Positions 45,979 to 57,153 of a stretch of DNA of 64,000 nucleotides are shown piece by piece. Position 1 is the first letter of the stretch. Each line of letters opens with the position of its first letter. The stretch comes from Glebionis coronaria (lineage: Eukaryota; Streptophyta; Magnoliopsida; Asterales; Asteraceae): contig JANFOE010002236.1 in the NCBI GenBank assembly GCA_025667525.1, positions 224,553 to 288,552 on the forward strand, written 5' to 3'. The notes below the pieces were generated by a model. It searched no databases, was not told where the DNA came from, and saw only the letters and a list, made by a program, of their open reading frames with translations. Made by a program: the position numbers and the translations under genes.

Positions 45979-48810
45979 TATAACACCCCACTTTGATAAG
46001 TGGACCGTTACGCGTAATTATGACGTGTCATCAAAGCATGCAAGGTAATATGTAGTAAAACATATATGACCATAGGGAAAACCGGAATCAAACATCGGTT
46101 CCCAAACATAAGCCTAAAACATAAATAAAGTAAATGAACTAGGAAAGACTAAACAAGCATAAATATATGGGGCAAAAAGGAGAAGAAGTCTATGGCAGCT
46201 TCCATCTTATGCACTTCCTCCAAATGCTCAATTCCGGCTTAGGTACCTGCCGTTTTGGGACATGGAAAGGAAAGTAACGGCTGAGCATAACGCTCAGTGC
46301 ACGGATATATGACATAGTATGAATGGCTGAACATAAATAAGACTAATAGCAGCAGAATAGCATAAGTTCTAAGCAATCTGGATTCATGTTCATAAAACTG
46401 GTTTTATAGTTTGAAAAGACATATGTTTCTATGAAAATCTGTTTTAATTAGCCAAATATCCCATATATGTCATGAGGTTCCACCGTGCATGAATACTTGG
46501 AGGAGAGACCTCTTCATGCAATTAGAGGGGTTGCCTCTAAATAATTAGTCTGGGTAGGAGGGATCAACTCCTAGTGAAGGATGAAAGGCACACATCGCAT
46601 TCACAATGAGAACACAGCTAAACATGTAACTAGGATGCACCCATACGCCCCACATGATAATAATATATAATGGCCAAAACTGAAAAGGGACGCCACGAGC
46701 AATCACTCCGCCGTGGGGAAATCATAACACTGGTGCCTCTAGTGTTATGGTTATGGTACCTCCAAAACTAGGTGACACTGGTCATGCATGTATATGGCTT
46801 AGGCTCGTAATCTAACATAAATATCAAACATATCAAAACAGATACTGGGAAAACAGTTGGCTGCAGACGGGGAAATCCTAATAAGGAAAGAATGTCCATA
46901 CTGAAAGGACGGGAAATCCGTACCTTAAGTCCAGTAAACGAAGAAGACGAACAGAAGAGAGTCCTACTTCGATCTAACTAATGCTACATAAATAGTATAC
47001 GTATATAAGTATTCTGATTACCGAGTACGTAACTGGTTTTATCATGTCTTAACTTGTTTTATATATTCATGTCTTGTTTTACTGATTTTAACGTTATGTT
47101 GTGTTTATCGTGTATTTTGTATATTCTGATTTAGTATTACTTGCATTTCTTGTATTATTATACTTGTTGTGTAATAATAAGTAACTTTCTAAAAATAGCA
47201 GGTTTCCTAAAATAAAGTTTCCAAAAATAGGAAGTTTCCAAAAATAGAAAGTTTCCAAAAATAGATTAACTACTTAAAATAGATAAGTTTCTAAAAATAG
47301 AAAGTTTCCAAAAATAGTAAGTTTCCTAAATTAGAAAGTTTCTATATTTAGAATTAACTGAATAAATATCATAAGTCATGTAGTTATAGTATAGTTTATT
47401 AATAATATTATGTTCATTAATTAAACTATAGGTTATATAATTTAATTAAATATAAGCATGATTTTAATTAAGTTAAAGTGTATAAAATACTTAGGTTAAA
47501 TCATGTATTAATACTATATTAATATAACCTAAGTCATGATTATTAATTAATTATTTATCATGTTTAATAATTAATTAATACTATAGTGTAATTAATTAAA
47601 TACTTATGTTAAAACATGTATCATTTAATAATAATATTAATAATAACCTAAGTTTCATGTTTAATTAAATTAATTATAAGTCATGAAGTAATTTATTTAA
47701 TTATCTTGTAAAAATAATACACTTGTTAAATTAACTAGACTTGTAAAATATTCATGAACCGAACCCGTATAATTAACTAATTAAACATGTTGTGAACCAG
47801 ACCCGTGAACCCGTGAACCAATCCGAACTAAATCCCTAAAAACAGTGGCAAACCGGCTTGAACCGGTTGCCCCTACTTTCGATATGCGGCCACCGGTTGT
47901 GTGCCGGTGGTCTTGCTTCCCGGCTAGGCGCTGACAACACAAGGGTTCCCACCGGTTGTGTGCCGGTGGCCCCTGCTGCCTGCGTTGCGGTTCCCCTTGC
48001 TTTCCTAAAATAGCCACCGGCTTAAGCCGGTGGTGGGGCTGTTGCTGCCGAGACCAACCGAAACCACAAGGACACCCCCAACACATGTCGGGGTGCCTTG
48101 TCCCTGCTGTCGACCGAACCCAAACACCACCAAGACCAAGGTCTTGGTTGGTGATGCGAACCAAAGGCTCTCGGTTTGTGTGGCAGCCAAAACAAAAACC
48201 CCGAAACAACCCTTAATTATTTACCCATGATCCCATGGCATGTTTTTATCATGTTTTATTTAATTACTTGTTCATGTTTATGATTAATTAAATAAAAGAA
48301 AAAAACAAAAGGGTTACGAATTACCAAAACACTTGGAATGAATAGATCTTGAATACACGAACACACTCGTAAGATTTCTTGAACAAAATCAAACAAACAC
48401 CGTTGTGGTGTGTTCTTGCCGCCGACCTAAGGAGAGAGAGAGAGAGAGAGTTTTAGGGTTTTGATCTTTATGAAAAACTCTGTAATGTTTATGTTTCCTT
48501 TATTTGTTTCTTACTAAAAATCAAATGGGCTGGGCCTTTCTCTTCTCCTTGTTGTCGTGGCTATGAGGGCCCACCAAAGGGAAACCCGAAGTTTTTCTCG
48601 TGTCTATTTTATTACATGTTTGTGTGTTCGTGATTACGTGTTACGTTTAATTAGTCATGTTATTTATAGTTACTTGTACGTAACGATATTTATCGTATTA
48701 ATAATATACGTAAATACTTAATTATATGTTCGTGATTCTTACGTTCATGATTTCATGTTCGTGATTATAATTATTATTGATAATAATTATCGTGTATTTA
48801 CATGTACTTA
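45979..48810 (-). repeat. 5' LTR of element D, outer ~140 bp separated by element E
   Basis: It starts TATAACACCCC (TG decayed to TA) and aligns with 31469-34330 of the partner LTR. It stops abruptly at CATGTACTTA, where element E begins with TGTTGGAAAC. The missing end, ending in GGTTTTACA, should lie beyond element E, right of the window. ACTTA (48806-48810) is the expected target duplication of E. Confidence 0.87.
47847..48178. repeat. GC-rich hairpin island, second copy (5' LTR of D)
   Basis: It matches 33333-33678. Hairpins include 47847-47871, 47890-47910 (CCACCGG with CCGGTGG), a perfect 20-bp palindrome CCACCGGCTTAAGCCGGTGG at 48014-48033, and ACCAAGACCAAGGTCTTGGT at 48129-48148. The last hairpin of the other copy has lost its left arm and loop here; only GGCTCTCGGT remains (about 48167-48176). 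Confidence 0.83.
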
Positions 48811-49072
48811 TGTTGGAAACTCACTTTATGTGACGACATTTAAGAATTCCGATTTGTTATCATAGTCACACACGCTTAGACTAGACTAGGAACGTTGTAT
48901 AGTTTAAGTAGCGTGTGTGACTATATATACCCCTCCTAGGCTTCCAAGGAGGGGTGTTGGTTGTTTCATTTCTTGTTTTCCATATAACAAAGTTCTTTCA
49001 TTTCTCTCTCTAAGTTTCTCTCTCTAGAAAATATTAACCCCCTTGTTTCTTAAAGATTATCATTGTTCCACA
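48811..49072 (+). repeat. 5' LTR of element E
   Basis: It runs from TGTTGGAAACTC to TTGTTCCACA, 262 bp. It contains a TATA box, a hairpin just after it, a CTCTCTCTAAGTTTCTCTCT pyrimidine stretch and a final AT-rich part. The primer site follows at once. The partner LTR is outside the window. Confidence 0.82.
48922..48954 (+). promoter_or_regulatory. TATA box and adjacent hairpin in the E LTR
   Basis: TATATATA at 48922-48929 is followed directly by an 8-bp perfect inverted repeat, CCCCTCCT (48930-48937) and AGGAGGGG (48947-48954), with a 9-nt loop. About 25 bp from TATA, the hairpin would lie at or near the start of the transcript. Confidence 0.65.
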
Positions 49073-49087
49073 ATTGATATCAGAGCC
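49073..49087 (+). other. Primer binding site of element E
   Basis: ATTGATATCAGAGCC, immediately after the LTR, has one mismatch to the common TTGGTATCAGAGCC-type Met-tRNA site in its core. Confidence 0.75.
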
Positions 49088-49484
49088 ACGGTTCAATCCT
49101 TGGATCGTTTGTTCTTTGTGTTATTATTTTGGTGGTCTAAATTTTTTTTTCGGTCCGTATGTATCATTTTGTTGTCATGGTTTGTGTTCGTGTTATGTTT
49201 TCAGATTCGTACTTTGCTGTTCATGACTCACGGTTGGTATTTTTTTCTCATTTCATATCTGAAAATATCAACTTTTGTTTCATTTTTATCTATCTCTCGT
49301 ATCAAGTTGTCTTTGAATTCTGTGTCAATGTGCCTCGTTATACAGTTTTTTACCCAATTTTTGTACCCGTTTTTTCTGTTTGTCCCTGTATACATTTGTT
49401 TCTATTTATGGGGATAAGGACAAAAAAGGTTGGTCCAGATCCAATTTTTTTTTTCGGGGATACAAAAGTATTGGTCTAAAAGCT

Positions 49485-49844
49485 ATTGCGATGGCTATTA
49501 AGATGGATATTACGATGAGAGTTTCAGATGGCATTGCGATAGTTTTTAAGATATACACATTGCGATGGCTTCTTCTTTTCCAGATTTATTCCGATGGGTT
49601 CTTTTCACATTCCGATGGGTAGGGATGTCCTCATTGCGATGGGTGGCTTGATCCATCGCAATGGTTGTTATGTCGTCATGCTGCCAAATTCTTTCCGATG
49701 ATATTGCGATGGATGAAGTCTCATTGCGATGGACATATATAGTTACATTGCGATGACATGTTTTACATATTGCGATGAATTTTGTGAAGATCATTGCGAT
49801 GGTTAAACTCAAAAGATATTACGATGGGACAAATCATTGCGATG
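49485..49844 (+). repeat. Ladder of a 10-bp motif (ATTGCGATGG) every ~24 bp
   Basis: Fifteen direct copies or near copies start at 49485, 49509, 49533, 49559, 49588, 49609, 49633, 49692, 49703, 49723, 49747, 49769, 49793, 49818 and 49835. Most contain GCGATG; variants have TCCGATG or TACGATG. One inverted copy, CCATCGCAAT, is at 49653-49662. Common spacing is 20-26 bp; spacers are unrelated. It is located about 400 bp after the primer site of element E. Confidence 0.9.
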
Positions 49845-50668
49845 GGAGTTTAAATCAGTTAAAATAAAAAATCAGATTTTGACTCTTTTCATTCAAGCTT
49901 AAATCAAACCTCAATGTTTTTAAACCGAAACATTCTCATTCAATATTCAACCCAGTAAAATTAACCGACACTTGGACATTCAAACCTTAACCGTGACCCA
50001 TGTACTATATTATAACAACCTTTATTCAACTTCTTTTATCAATACCAGTAATCCAAACAAATCTCTTATTACAAACCAGTAACATTTTAAACCGACTCAT
50101 ACTCATAATCAAATCATAGACTCGAAAATTATTGACTCAACAATCACACTATCCTAATCTCAGTTTCTGTTAAACGTTTTTTTTATCTTGAAAAAGGTTT
50201 TTTTTTTGCGTCTAACATCTCATCACAGATTCATATACGGTTCTCACCTGTGTTGATATTCGAGATTGATAAGACTTGAGTATAACAAGCATATTAGACT
50301 CAGTCTTTATCCCGTTTTCAATCAATAAAACTGACATGCAATCGAAGATACCTACCCGCGACCTATAATAGATCTTGAAATCGTCAATTTGGTCTTACCT
50401 TGTATTATGTCAGAAAGTCTAGTTGATGGGTTTAGGATTCGATTTGTGCATGTCAATGATGTGGATTTTGTATCTATTGATGTTGTGAGGATTATCGAGA
50501 TTGATATGTGCAAAGGGATTGATGGATTTGCGTTTGGTTTTGAGAAAAGAGATGAGATCCGGTTTTTGTGGCTGTGTTTATTATGAAGAAATATGGGGCG
50601 GAAGTATCTAGGCACGTGGTTGAATTAGGTGTGTTTTGGTATATAACTGTGAGTTAAATATGGGCATG
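49845..50668 (+). other. Interior of element E, no recognisable gene
   Basis: An AC-rich stretch (49860-50160) is followed by mixed sequence. Opposed open frames at 50352-50615 and 50389-50586 have no domain I know. GCATG at 50669-50673 is the left target duplication of element F. Confidence 0.6.
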
Positions 50669-50673
50669 GCATG

Positions 50674-53600
50674 TGTGACAATCTAACATTTTCCGGTAGT
50701 GAATTATTTTCTGGTATAATATTTTGAAACTTATTTTTGTGTTGGTTGACGAACTCACAATTTACGGATTTTAATTTGGGCTTACGTGCATAATTTAGCG
50801 TCCTTTACGATTAAAACGGAAACCTTAGGATTACGTATTTACGTTTTTGAACTCCGTTTTTGTTGAGACAATTTTTATTGGATTCGTTTTGTGACGTTGA
50901 TTCATAATTTATAAAAACGTTTTTCGTAAAATGACCCGAGGGCACGCAAACCGAGAAAACTAGAATCGAGGGATACCCGTAAACTAGTGAGATGGGACAT
51001 AATACATTGTCCCACCCCACTAGCTTAAATGGGACGGCACATGACACCACATCTAAGGATGTGGCATCATGTTAAGCTACATAGTTACAAGTGTAACTAA
51101 GCTTACAACCTAAGCTTACTCTTTCCACTTCCACCAACACAAAACCATTAACCATCAACTAACTCATTTCCACCATTTCCATACATGCAAAACAATCTCA
51201 AATCCTCTAAAAAACTCTCACCCTTGCCGTCCACTTTTAAGCTACAAACACCCCTTTTGATCTTTTCTAGCCATGAAATACATGTTATCTAGCTCTATCA
51301 TGGAGTTATCTTGAAGCCTTGATCATTTGGTGGCCATATTAACAACATTGGAGGTGATTTGCTTGTGTCCTAGGGCTGATTTCTCAACTATTGTTCTTGG
51401 TGTTTGATGATCTTGGAGTTACTTGTGGTGTTCATCAAGTTCTTGTCTTCCAAAAACAAGAAATACACTTGGTTGGTAAAGAAGATCATCCTCTCCATTT
51501 TCTCTTGTTATTTTTGAAAAGAACAAATGTATTTTCTTTATTATTGTATATGTATATGATTTATATATGATGATAAAAATGTTGTGTGGGGATCAAGTGT
51601 TGATAGATATGCTTAAAAAGGTTAATAACTATAAGAAATGAGGCTAAAATCATGATTATTTAGTTGGCTGTATAAAAACAGTATATAACTAAAACTTGAA
51701 CTGATAAATTTGCATGGTATGATCCATTTACAGTAATTACAAGATGTTATACACATGTGAGAGTTGGCCATGCAATGGAATCATTATAATGAGTGAGATA
51801 TGATCAAAATAAGATGAGAGTGCTAATCTGAATAAGCTATTTTGTAGGGACTGTTAAGGCAAGATAAACTTAAAATGAGCAGTAGCTATAGCTAAGTTAA
51901 ATGTAGCACATAATATGAAGATCATGCCATCCAAAAATGAGCTTCTAACTCATTATAGAACTCTAGATATGATAAAAATGGTGAGCATGAAGATAAAAAT
52001 CAGATTTTGAGAATTAATGTTTATTATTATTATATAAGCACTCAAATTTTATTGTATAAAATGTAAAATAAAAACACACTAACTTATGAAACTTATTTAT
52101 ATAAATATGTAAAAGTTTAATTAAATGGATAAATTATATAAATGGTAGTGGAATAATACTTATAAGTAATAAAAACTATAAACTTGATTTTTACGACTTT
52201 TTCGGCTATTACCGTAAAATTAACGTTTTTCGCCAAATAAAACTTAGACGATCAAACCCGTCTAATGGAAAGTTTTTAAAAGTCATATACTGATATATAA
52301 GTAACTAATACAAGTAAAAACCGATAAAACCCGAACTATAGGACATACGGACATTAACGAGCTAACTAAGCATATTGGACTAATAATTGGACTAGATAAG
52401 TTAACCACTTATAAAAAGAACTTATTGGGCTTAACCCATTTGGGCCCAACATGTAAAGTATAGATACTGATAATATAGGTATAAAATGGATTAAAACAAG
52501 TTAAAGAACTTATAATAAGCTTATTGGACTTAAAATAGGTAAATAGATAAAACTAGCAAACTAGTAAAAAGTTACCAAAACGTAAACACTAAAATGAGTA
52601 AACAAGGATGTATAAACCCACTTGATCATCATGATATGTACAAAATCATCGTATGTATATTGTTATTTTGATAAAAGTCATTGGACAAAATTCTAAGACC
52701 GATTATTATTTATATAGATTTCCGTGACCGAAGCACGCCCGTAGCCGATAATCCGCCTTTCATTATCAACGTGAGTTCATAGCCTCGCACTCTTTTAAAT
52801 GTTTTATAAAATGATTTGTAAACTCGCGAGGGAGATAACATGCTAGATTTTTATAAAAATAGAACACAAGTAGTCCCGATGGTATGCTTAATGATATGGA
52901 CCCGAATGATGCTATGACCCTATAAACAAGACAAAAAGGATTATTAGTAGTTAGGTTATGTCACTTAAAGTCCCATTAGCATGAATTGTGAACTATCGGG
53001 ATTTGGTAGACGCTTATGCATTTGATAGTACTATTTGGGGATGATCACCCCAGTTCGCGCCTTGACGGTTGATCCCCGTCGTACCACATTGATTGGTAAG
53101 CGAATTTATGTATGAGAAGATTCCATAGCGTGATTTTTGTGACGACACGCTAACTTAGATGGGCAAATTGTTTGTCGGGTTCGCGGCCCGCTGTTTCCAT
53201 AGTAAGGTAACAATGTCATGCGGCTAGTAATAATCCTAATCCAAATAAAATGTATCCTATACGAAACGACAACGACGCTAATAACGATGATAATATTACC
53301 TATTATGGTAATATTGAGACTACGGTCTCATGGATGGTTTAAGATGTATGCTTGATTTATATATTGCCTGACTAGCAATACGTGGACTTACTTCTGATAT
53401 TATACTTGTGTTCTGATTTTAACGATTGTTTTATATAACGGTTTTTATTAAACTCTATGAATTCACTCGACATTCGCTGATATGATTTTTGCATGTTTTT
53501 ATCTCAGGTGCTTGAAGGTAATCCGGATAGAGATCGACTCTGATGGCCCACATAATATTAAAAATGTTCATTCGATCTATGTTTTGTAAACTTAATGACC

Positions 53601-53769
53601 TGTATAATTTGGGACCTGTTGTACACTTTAAAACTTTTTATCGAATGAATGTATGTTAAACCTTGTACAACCATTTTTATGTGTTGTCTATGATTGGAGT
53701 TATTGTGCTATCCCGTAACACTCTAAAAGACCCTTCCGCTGTACCGATACGAAAAATGAGAATGTTACA
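50674..53769 (+). repeat. 5' LTR of element F
   Basis: Near-identical to the 3' LTR. Two adjacent hairpins occur near the left end: 50984-51023 (CTAGTGAGATGGGACA with TGTCCCACCCCACTAG) and 51039-51072 (15-bp arms, 4-nt loop, two mismatches). Two more lie back to back at 53292-53315 and 53316-53329. All recur in the 3' LTR. Confidence 0.95.
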
Positions 53770-53772
53770 GTT

Positions 53773-53784
53773 TTGTATCAGAGC
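53773..53784 (+). other. Primer binding site of element F
   Basis: TTGTATCAGAGC has one mismatch to TGGTATCAGAGC (initiator Met tRNA type), three bases past the LTR end. Confidence 0.85.
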
Positions 53785-54049
53785 TCTCGTTATAGAGAAC
53801 AAAAGATTTTAAAAACCAAGGTTTTGAACAAAACTTTTCAAAATCTTTTGACAATGAACATTTAAGAAAATATTTGAAAAATCTTTTGACTATAACGGTG
53901 CCAGAGATCTCCGACGTTACCAACAAGCCCTATTGAGAAGATATATATTTTGATATATATAATTTAATTTATATATATGTATATATCGTGGTTTCATTAT
54001 GTAATTGTTTAACTAGTATGTTATCCTAATACGAGATATATATATATAA

Positions 54050-55060
54050 ATGCAGATTGTCATGGCTGACCCTAATATTCCTGTAGAAAACCATGCTACT
54101 CCCGAACCTAATATAGATGATGATCCTTATTTAGACTTAGTAGATTATGATATGGATGATGAGGAGGAACCATTTGAGGATCCCGAGCCCGAGTTAGGAC
54201 TAGGAGATCAGATTGCCCCTCAGGTTGACTTGGTAGAGAATGAGATTGAGAATGTTGATATAGAGAATGATGAGGAGATTGGGTTAGATAATTTAGATGA
54301 TGAGATTGATGACGAGGATGTCGAGGAGGATGTAGGTATAGATGTTGAGGTTGATGACGATGAGGAAGCTGAGCTTATTTACCCTTATGATGTTCTAGAG
54401 GGCGAGCCTTTGCCCCCACCAGTTTATTTGTCTGATTCTGAGGTTGAGTTACCTAGGGATGAAATGTCTGAATCGTCTGAATCTGATTCTGAATCAGAGG
54501 AGGATGAGGATGATGATGCACCTGACGGTACTAATGGTATTGCTACTCATAGATGTGAGATAGGAGAGTCGTCTAGTACTCGAGAGGCTACTCATATTGA
54601 TGGTCTTGCACCAAGGGCCTTAAGACGTGATCTAGATGCTTCCCGTGTTAAGAGTAGTATGACAGAGGTTGGATTAGGTGTTGTTCAGACTCAGGTTGCT
54701 TATTTGGAGTCGAAGACTAAGGTTGGCGAGAAAGAGCGAGAATTGCTTAGTTTGGATTTGACTAATGTAGAACGTGGTTTGAATGAGGCTTTTAGGAGGT
54801 TATCGGTGTTAGAAAGTGGTGAGTTTGCTGAAATGAAGAAAAAGGTGAATTCTATGGAGATCCAGTTGAATGTAGCTCGTGCGATGCGTGAGAAAGCTGA
54901 GAAGGAGTTGAATATATCCGTGGGATGGAACAGTAGATTCTATGCTGACATGGTTGAAAGAGGAGTGATCCGTGAGCGCCCAGCTGAAGATGTGTCTAGT
55001 GATCGTCCGACGAAGATTCAGAAGACAATGGATGATAGACCATCTGGCGGTTCTCAGTAG
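54050..55060 (+). CDS. Pre-gag acidic / coiled-coil ORF of element F
   Basis: An intact 336-codon ORF between primer site and gag, in a place where most Ty3 elements have only leader. Residues 23-160 are extremely acidic, with runs such as DIDNE-type Asp/Glu blocks and a Ser/Asp/Glu tail (SESSESDSESEEDEDDD within 139-156). Residues 210-292 are predicted by eye to be helical and coiled-coil forming (YLESKTKVGEKERELLSLD, then LNEAFRRLSVLESGEFAEMK). The C-terminus is basic and polar. A second Met at residue 5 (54062) is an alternative start. I recall similar acidic pre-gag ORFs in Asteraceae Tekay elements. No enzymatic motif is seen; a histone- or chromatin-binding or assembly role is speculation. 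Confidence 0.78.
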   Translation: MQIVMADPNIPVENHATPEPNIDDDPYLDLVDYDMDDEEEPFEDPEPELGLGDQIAPQVDLVENEIENVDIENDEEIGLDNLDDEIDDEDVEEDVGIDVEVDDDEEAELIYPYDVLEGEPLPPPVYLSDSEVELPRDEMSESSESDSESEEDEDDDAPDGTNGIATHRCEIGESSSTREATHIDGLAPRALRRDLDASRVKSSMTEVGLGVVQTQVAYLESKTKVGEKERELLSLDLTNVERGLNEAFRRLSVLESGEFAEMKKKVNSMEIQLNVARAMREKAEKELNISVGWNSRFYADMVERGVIRERPAEDVSSDRPTKIQKTMDDRPSGGSQ

Positions 55061-55350
55061 ACCAGTCTGTATTTAGTAGTGACCTTTGTATCTTTTGTGC
55101 TTTTGTAGCTTTGACTGAACCGACTTGTTAGTAGTAGACTTGGCATGAATTTTGAGTGTATATAGTGCTAGAACTTTGATATGGGATGTAACTAAGACAA
55201 TACTTTTGTTTCAAATCGAATGAAATATGTATCTTGTCTTGAATTCCCTATTGTGCCTTATTTGTATCTTGATTATGAATTCAATCCATATTATATGAAT
55301 CCTTTGTTGGGTGAATGCTTAATACTTTGAAATTGTGAAATTATAGAACT

Positions 55351-57150
55351 ATGCCGCCCAAGAAGGCTGTGACTGAGGATGATGTACGTAGGATTATTAG
55401 GGAGCAAGTTACCGCATCTATGACTGAATTTATGGCAAATGCTAGAAATGGAGCTGGCGGTAGTAGAGCTGGCGGTAGTGGAGCTGGCGGTAGTGGAATT
55501 GGCGGTACTAATGTGAATGTGAATGCTAATAATGTGAATGCTAATGCTGGAGGAAATGTAGGAGGACTTGGAGCTAATGCACCTGAAGTTGGTGGTTGTA
55601 CTTATGTGACGTTCATGAAGTGTGAACCTCTACCTTTTAATGGAACTGAAGGTGCTGTAGGATTAAGCCAGTGGATTGAGAAGATTGAGTCAGTGTTTCG
55701 GATTAGTAAGTGTAAGGAAGAAGATAAGGTGACTTTTGCTATGGCTACTCTTAAAGGTCGTGCGTTGACTTGGTGGAACAGGAGAATTGCTTTCATGGGT
55801 CTTGATGCTGCTAATGCTACTCCTTGGGCCTAAATTAAGAAGTGGATGACTTTGGAGTTTTGTCCTTGTAGCGTGATCATTAGGTTAGAACAAGAGTTGA
55901 TTCATTTGCGAATGAAAGGTGTGGACATTGATAGTTACACGAACCGATTCCATGAGTTGGCCTTGCTATGTCCTCGATTGGTTGAACCCGAAGAGATCCG
56001 AATTGAGCAATATATTAAAGGGTTGACCAGGAATATCCGGGGGGACGTGACATCATCGAAACCACTAACCATTGATGATGCTGTTCGAATGACCTACCAA
56101 CTCATTGGACAGATAATTCAGGATAGGGAAGATGAAGCCCGTGTTGGTGAGAAAAGAAAGGGAGACGGTGATCGTGTAAAGAGAGGTGATAATAGGAAGA
56201 ATTTCAATCGCCGCCAGAACCAGAGAAAGGGGAATGCAAATGCTCTTACCTACAACACACCACGCAACGATGATAGATGTCCTAAGTGTGGCAACAAGAG
56301 GCATGCTGGCGACTGCTGGAAGTGCCGAAATTGCGGAAAGCTTGGACACAAGGTTGAAAGGTGTAAAAAGGGAACCATTTGCTTCAACTGTAATGAAGAA
56401 GGTCATAGGAAATCGGAATGCCCCAAGTTGAAAGCGATTGTACCTGGAAGAAACCCCCAGGGTGGTATCTATCAACTTGGAACAATTGAGGTGAAGAAAG
56501 AGGATCTGAATATTGTTACCGGTACGTTTTTACTCAACAATCATTATGATGTTGCTTTATTTTATTCGGGTGCTGATAGGAGCTTTGTATCCACTAAATT
56601 TAGTGCCCTTATTTATATTGAACCTGTTGAGATAAATACCAGTTATGAGGTGGAATTGGCTGATGGTAAATTAGTGAAAACTAATAAGCTATTAGAAGGA
56701 TGCTCTCTAAATCTCTTGAACCATTCCTTTCCGATTGATTTGATGTTGATAGAATTAGGTAGTTTTGATATTATTATTGGTATGGATTGGTTATCGTTGA
56801 ATAATGCTACTATTTTATGTGGAGAGAAGAAGGTTAAGATTCCTCTTAGGAATAGGACGTTAGTAATTGATGGTAGTCGAGGTGAATCCCGTTTGAAGAT
56901 CATTTCATGTATTAAAGTCCAAAAGTACATCAGGAACGGTTGTGAGTTATTCTTAGCTCAAGTGACCGGGAATGAGTCTAGGGAGAAACGATTGGAAGAT
57001 GTACCTATTATTTGTGAATTTCCTGAGGTATTTCCTAAAGATTTACCCGTACTTCCACCAATAAGGAAAGTAGAGTTTAGAATCGATTTAATTCCTGGTG
57101 CTGCACCGGTGGCACGTGCGCCTTACCGATTAGTCCCTTCTGAATTAAAT
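55351..57150 (+). pseudogene. Gag and protease of element F
   Basis: It starts MPPKKAVTEDDVRRIIREQV, a typical Tekay gag beginning, then a Gly/Asn-rich stretch (residues 30-75) with GGSGAGGS-like tandem units. The capsid-like domain follows: LSQWIEKIESVFRISKCKEE and KGRALTWWNRR. A TAA at 55831-55833 interrupts the frame. The same frame resumes with FCPCSVIIRLEQELIHLRMK, YIKGLTRNIRGDV and three zinc knuckles (56278-56421): CPKCGNKRHAGDC, CRNCGKLGHKVERC and CFNCNEEGHRKSEC. The protease region has LFYSGADRSFVS: the catalytic Asp of DSGA is Tyr (codon 56563-56565). A TAG at 57151-57153 follows near the protease-RT border. Confidence 0.93.
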
Positions 57151-57153
57151 TAG

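Noticed and set aside
47781..48216. Overlapping open frames on both strands (up to 142 codons) with Cys, Gly and Pro
   Set aside because: They cross the GC-rich hairpin island of the D LTR. Low stop density follows from base composition; frames are not conserved with the other LTR copy.
53291..53299. TAATATTAC, identical to the geminivirus replication-origin nonamer, inside a hairpin
   Set aside because: The word lies in the stem, not the loop, of an AT-rich hairpin within an LTR and recurs in the partner LTR. There is no GC-rich stem, iteron or Rep gene.
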